A stretch of 18,994 bases of DNA from an uncultured bacterium (GTDB lineage: Bacteria > Actinomycetota > Coriobacteriia > Coriobacteriales > Coriobacteriaceae): positions 1-18,994 of the forward strand of contig CAJMMA010000038.1 in NCBI GenBank assembly GCA_905214435.1, written 5' to 3'. Below, piece after piece: positions 14,191 through 18,994 of this stretch. Both the position numbers and the translations under genes were made by a program. Position 1 is the stretch's first letter, and every line of letters starts with the position of its first letter. The notes under the pieces were generated by a model. The model searched no databases and was not told where the DNA came from. It worked only from the letters and a program-made list of their open reading frames with translations.

Positions 14191-15194
14191 TGTTGTCCGC
14201 TCGCGAGCTCGCGCGTATCTTTTTCGAGGGCGAGTCGGACGAGGCTCGCATCGTTGCTGCCGATACGTTTGATGAGTGCGAGCACTTGGGTGCCGCATCG
14301 ATTGCCATCGGCGTGTTCGACGGCGTGCACCGTGGACACCAGGAGCTCATTGCGGCGCTTGTCCGTGACGCCCGTGCCCATGGCTGTAAGGCGGTCGTGG
14401 TTACCTTCGATCCCGACCCTGACGTCGTGGTGAGCCCTTCGCCCGCTCAAAAATTGATGACGACGGCCGACCGTCTGCATGCCCTGGCTCAAACCGGGGT
14501 CGATGCGGTGGTGGCCGTTCCCTTTACGCCTGAGGTTGCGGCGCTTGACCATGTTGATTTTCTCTCGCTGGTGTCGCGTCTGGTCGACATTCGATCGATT
14601 CGCGTTGGCAGCGACTTTAGGCTGGGTCGTGGCGGTGCTTCTGGTGTTGCCGAGATGCGCGCCTGGGGTGCCGAGCGCGGCGTTGACGTATACGGGCACG
14701 ACTTGCTTTGCGAGGGCGGTGAGGCCATTTGCGCCACCCGCATTCGTCATGAGCTGGGACAGGGCCATGTGGAGCTTGCTGCTGAGTTGCTCGGCCGCCC
14801 GTATATGGTGCGCGGCGGTGTTATTCGCGGCCGTCACGAGGGTTCTGGCATGGGCTTTCCCACGGCAAACCTACATGTTCCCGACGGCATTCAGGTGCCT
14901 GCCGATGGCGTGTATGAGGGCCTGGTGCTGGTCAACGACATCGTGTGGCCCGCTGCCGTTAACGTCGGACTGCCGCCGACGTATGCTGACGATGCGGCAT
15001 CTGCGCATCTCGAGGCCAATTTAATTGGTTATACGGGCGACCTGTATGGCGCTTCCGTTTCGCTGGCGTTTACGCGCTGGCTGCGTCCGTCGCGCGTGTT
15101 CGATTCGCTGGATGAGTTGATCGCGACCGTCGAGGGTAATATCGAAGATATTCGTCACAACTTGGGCGAGCAGGGGGTGAGCGTCCGTGATTAG
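14187..15194 (+). CDS. ribF: Bifunctional riboflavin kinase/FAD synthetase
   Basis: RibF phosphorylates riboflavin to FMN and adenylates FMN to FAD. The 335-residue protein has the nucleotidyltransferase motif GVFDGVHRGH (HRGH at 48-51) and the VGSDFRLGRGG motif in the N-terminal FAD-synthetase half. The riboflavin-kinase signature GMGFPTANL starts at residue 221 in the C-terminal half. The start overlaps the truB stop as ATGA; a second ATG three bases on is equally possible. The N-terminus has about 30 residues before the first strand, a little longer than usual. It ends inside the dnaG start, so the two are coupled. Confidence 0.96.
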   Translation: MMLSARELARIFFEGESDEARIVAADTFDECEHLGAASIAIGVFDGVHRGHQELIAALVRDARAHGCKAVVVTFDPDPDVVVSPSPAQKLMTTADRLHALAQTGVDAVVAVPFTPEVAALDHVDFLSLVSRLVDIRSIRVGSDFRLGRGGASGVAEMRAWGAERGVDVYGHDLLCEGGEAICATRIRHELGQGHVELAAELLGRPYMVRGGVIRGRHEGSGMGFPTANLHVPDGIQVPADGVYEGLVLVNDIVWPAAVNVGLPPTYADDAASAHLEANLIGYTGDLYGASVSLAFTRWLRPSRVFDSLDELIATVEGNIEDIRHNLGEQGVSVRD

Positions 15195-17295
15195 CGATGA
15201 GGAAAAAGACCAGGTCCGCGCTGCGTCCGACCTAGTTGCCATCGTGCAGGAAACGGTTGAGCTCAAGCCCCGCGGCCATGAGTTTTGGGGCTGCTGCCCC
15301 TTTCATGGCGAAAAGACGCCGTCCTTCCACATAATCCCTGCCACGCAGGTGTGGCATTGCTTTGGCTGCGGCGAAGGCGGCGATGTCTTCACCTATATCA
15401 TGAAGCGCGAGAACCTGAGCTTTCCCGAGTCAATCCGATATTTGGCCGATCGCGCGGGTATTGAGCTGCATGACACCGGAGATCGCCGCGAGCGCGGTAC
15501 CAAGCGTGCCCGAATCTACGATCTGTGCGCCGAGGCCGCCCAGTTCTACCACACCATGCTTATGCGCGGTAAGGACGGCCGTCCGCGCGAGTACTTTGCC
15601 AGCCGCGGCATGGGTGGCGACGTCTGCCGCCGCTACTGCCTGGGCTTTGCGCCTGGCCGCAACGCGCTGGTGTCGCACCTGTCCCAGGCGGGTTTTACCC
15701 CGCAGGAGATGATCGATGCCAACGTTGCCGTGAGCCGCGGGCGCGGGCAGCTTGCCGACCGCTTCTACGACCGCGTGATGTTCCCCATCTTTGACGAGCA
15801 GGGTCACAACATTGCCTTTGGTGGTCGCATCATGGGTGACGGCCAACCCAAGTACCTCAATACCGCCGAAACGAGCGTGTTTCATAAAAAGCGAAACCTC
15901 TACGGCTTTAATTGGGCCAAGGAGTTTATCGTCGCGCAGGATACCGCCATCGTGGTGGAGGGCTATACCGACTGCATCGCCTGTTGGGAAGCGGGGATTA
16001 AAAACGTTGTCGCCACGCTGGGCACCGCGCTCACGGAGCATCACGTCAAGACGCTCACCCGCTTTGCCAAGCGCATCGTGTATATGTTTGACGGCGATGC
16101 TGCCGGTCAAAAGGCCGCTCGCCGTGCGATTCAGTTTATCGAGCAGGATTCTATGGACCTGCGCTGCGTGGTACTGCCCGACGGTAACGATCCCATGGAG
16201 TTCATCACGGCGCACGGCGGAGGGGAGCTGCAGAAACGCATTGACGCCGCGGAGCCGCTCATGGACTTCGTGTACCGTTCGCTTCAGGAGTCGAGCGACA
16301 TCTCCACGCCGGGCGGTCGCGCCAAGGCGCTGGAGGATGCGCTGACGCTTATCTATCCGCTGCGCGACAGCTATATGATCGACACGTACTTTATTCAAAT
16401 TGCCGACCTGTTGGGTTTGGATCTGGAGACAGTTCGTGCGAGCTCGGGCCGTGTGTTTCGCGATGTCGCCAAGCGCGAGGATGCCGAGCGCCGCCGCGAA
16501 CAGAACTATGAGCGCCAGCGGGCGCAGGCTGAGCGGTCCGGTAGCGCGGGCGGTCGGGCGTCGGGTTCTCGCGATGCCGGTCGCGGTGCTTGGGCGTCGG
16601 GCGCGACGCCGGCAGTAGCGGCGCCGGTCGAGGAAGAGCCGTACGACTATGTCCCGCTCGATGCCTACGGTGCCGCGCCCGTGGAGGTCGTCGACGACCT
16701 GCCGCCGATCGACGTGCCTGATGGTATGGGTGCTGCACCTGTGACTGATGGTTCGGGCGCTCCGGCTGCGGCGGCGCCGATGGTTCTTACTGATCTTGAG
16801 CGTAAGTCCTTGGCAGGGGAGCGTGAGCTGCTGACCATGCTCACGAGCTACCCCGACCTGTTCCGCACGTATGCCGACCGCATCTGCTCGATCGAGTGGG
16901 TGGATCCGCGCCACGAGTCCATCGCGTGGGCCGTGCTCGCGACGCCGCCGGGCACCGACCCCACGGCGTGCATGGATGCGGCGCGCGCGGTGTGCCCCGA
17001 GGCAGCGTCGCTTGTCAGCGCCGGGCGCATTTCGTTGACGAGCAAGCACCCCACCGAGACGAACATTGTGTTTATGCTCGATACCCTCGAGCTCTACACT
17101 ATCAAGCGCCGCATGCGCGCCGCACAGGCCAAGCTACGTCAAGATCGGTCGCTCGACGATGAGGCGCGCCGCGTGCTGACGATGCAGGCGATGAAAGATT
17201 CTCAGCGTCAGCGCGAGCTTCAAAAGTCGATTGGTGGCGTGGCTGACCCGTTCCGTTTGATCGGTTTGGAGACGGCGGGCGCCGACCAGGCCTAG
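15187..17295 (+). CDS. dnaG: DNA primase DnaG
   Basis: DnaG makes RNA primers at the replication fork. The 702-residue protein begins with a CHC2 zinc domain (Cys37, His40, Cys58, Cys61). The TOPRIM core follows, with EGYTD (Glu258, Asp262) and DGD (Asp302, Asp304) as metal ligands. After the catalytic core there is a long low-complexity Gly/Ala/Pro/Asp-rich linker (about 435-535), then the C-terminal helical domain expected to contact the replicative helicase. The linker makes it about 100 residues longer than E. coli DnaG. The start is a GTG inside the ribF end (8-bp overlap), with a G-rich ribosome binding site just upstream. Confidence 0.97.
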   Translation: MISDEEKDQVRAASDLVAIVQETVELKPRGHEFWGCCPFHGEKTPSFHIIPATQVWHCFGCGEGGDVFTYIMKRENLSFPESIRYLADRAGIELHDTGDRRERGTKRARIYDLCAEAAQFYHTMLMRGKDGRPREYFASRGMGGDVCRRYCLGFAPGRNALVSHLSQAGFTPQEMIDANVAVSRGRGQLADRFYDRVMFPIFDEQGHNIAFGGRIMGDGQPKYLNTAETSVFHKKRNLYGFNWAKEFIVAQDTAIVVEGYTDCIACWEAGIKNVVATLGTALTEHHVKTLTRFAKRIVYMFDGDAAGQKAARRAIQFIEQDSMDLRCVVLPDGNDPMEFITAHGGGELQKRIDAAEPLMDFVYRSLQESSDISTPGGRAKALEDALTLIYPLRDSYMIDTYFIQIADLLGLDLETVRASSGRVFRDVAKREDAERRREQNYERQRAQAERSGSAGGRASGSRDAGRGAWASGATPAVAAPVEEEPYDYVPLDAYGAAPVEVVDDLPPIDVPDGMGAAPVTDGSGAPAAAAPMVLTDLERKSLAGERELLTMLTSYPDLFRTYADRICSIEWVDPRHESIAWAVLATPPGTDPTACMDAARAVCPEAASLVSAGRISLTSKHPTETNIVFMLDTLELYTIKRRMRAAQAKLRQDRSLDDEARRVLTMQAMKDSQRQRELQKSIGGVADPFRLIGLETAGADQA

Positions 17296-17364
17296 ATGTT
17301 GTGGTCAGCCAGCGTATTTGCGCCTATATCCAGTCTGAATTTTGGGTATAGACGTCAATGTGTG

Positions 17365-17373
17365 TGCTAAAGT
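17365..17373 (+). promoter_or_regulatory. Candidate extended -10 promoter for rpoD
   Basis: TGC-TAAAGT (17365-17373) in the 110-bp gap before rpoD fits an extended -10 with 4 of 6 hexamer bases; no clear -35. The gap is AT-richer than its neighbours, which supports a promoter, but the exact site is uncertain. No terminator is seen after dnaG, so read-through from the upstream operon is also possible. Confidence 0.3.
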
Positions 17374-17405
17374 AATGAGTCCTGTGGACTATGAAGGGAG
17401 AATCT

Positions 17406-18755
<1,350 letters not shown>

Positions 18756-18759
18756 GAGT

Positions 18760-18783
18760 TACGCGGTTTTACCAAACCGCGTA
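18760..18783. repeat. Perfect 10-bp hairpin 5 bp after rpoD
   Basis: TACGCGGTTT (18760-18769) pairs exactly with AAACCGCGTA (18774-18783) around a 4-nt loop. No U-run follows, so it is more likely a 3'-end stabiliser or processing site than a terminator; the true terminator is 45 bp further on. Confidence 0.6.
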
Positions 18784-18798
18784 CCGGATCGACGCTGC

Positions 18799-18898
18799 GC
18801 GCCGCCCAGGGCGACAATTTGTCATTCAAAAGGCAAGGCATGACCAGAAGGTCTATGCCTTGCCTTTTTCATGCCAACTTGTTCGCCCTGGACGGCGC
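18799..18898. repeat. Inverted repeat enclosing the rpoD terminator
   Basis: The arm 18799-18817 and the arm 18879-18898 are reverse complements with one mismatch and one inserted base (about 18 of 20 positions). They flank the terminator hairpin at 18828-18869, giving a nested cruciform-like structure of 100 bp. It is similar in size and layout to the palindromes after guaB and before leuS, though the sequences differ. Confidence 0.6.
18828..18869 (+). terminator. Strong bidirectional intrinsic terminator after rpoD
   Basis: AAAAGGCAAGGCAT (18828-18841) pairs with ATGCCTTGCCTTTT (18855-18868), and an inner GACC/GGTC stem with an AGAA loop continues the hairpin past a one-base bulge. A T-run closes the right side and an A-run the left, so it can work in both directions. 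It marks the end of the dnaG-rpoD transcription unit. Confidence 0.88.
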
Positions 18899-18930
18899 TC
18901 GCTGTCCGTGCTCTACCTGCGGCATCTCCA

Positions 18931-18958
18931 TTGCTTGGCAGTTGGGTGTTCCTATAGT
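18931..18958 (+). promoter_or_regulatory. Candidate promoter for a gene beyond the right edge
   Basis: TTGCTT (18931-18936) and TATAGT (18953-18958) are 16 bp apart. The position after a strong terminator suits the promoter of a new rightward unit. A dyad, GTGCTCTACC (18908-18917) with GGTAGGGCAC (18984-18993), brackets it with one mismatch. The downstream gene is not in the window. Confidence 0.4.
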
Positions 18959-18994
18959 TTTGTCAACCGTCGGGGCTACTCCCGGTAGGGCACC

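Noticed and set aside
17391..17405. ATG start for rpoD adding five residues
   Set aside because: The AAGGGAG ribosome binding site lies within this stretch and is correctly spaced for the GTG at 17406.

Overview
The window is high-GC bacterial DNA (strong G/C preference at third codon positions). It carries a housekeeping block that points to the actinobacterial class Coriobacteriia, most likely Collinsella or a close relative. That placement rests on protein character and gene order recalled from memory; no search was run. All clear genes run rightward except a ModE-like regulator (about 1.2-1.5 kb) and a lipoprotein (about 6.3-6.9 kb).

Left part (1-3.6 kb): the 3' part of a degenerate trans-sulfuration-fold (Cys/Met PLP enzyme) protein cut by the window edge; an intergenic stretch bounded by a 28-bp imperfect inverted repeat; a leftward stand-alone ModE-type winged-helix regulator; then guaB. 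The GuaB protein matches, position by position at the functional residues I can recall, the IMP dehydrogenase of the protist Tritrichomonas foetus. Next comes 370 bp packed with palindromes: a nested palindrome, two small hairpins, the guaB terminator, and a 119-nt near-continuous hairpin that fills the leuS leader.

Middle (3.6-7.2 kb): leuS with its terminator, a convergent small lipoprotein, then a gene-free stretch ending in an extended -10 promoter and a strong intrinsic-terminator hairpin just before rimP, which looks like an attenuator.

Right part (7.2-18.8 kb): a compact run rimP-nusA-infB-rbfA-nrnA-truB-ribF-dnaG with gaps of 1-91 bp or short overlaps, followed after about 110 bp by rpoD. 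It joins the ribosome-maturation/translation-initiation operon to the primase and primary sigma factor genes. The ylxR and ylxQ genes often found between nusA and infB are absent, and NusA instead ends in a Cys/His tail that looks zinc-binding. rpoD is followed by a perfect hairpin, then a strong bidirectional terminator nested inside a second inverted repeat. The last 60 bp hold a candidate promoter for a gene outside the window.

No tRNA, rRNA, CRISPR array, transposase or phage gene was seen. The most unusual content is the set of long nested palindromes in four intergenic regions, the pseudoenzyme-like first gene, the protist-type IMPDH, and the NusA zinc-like tail.
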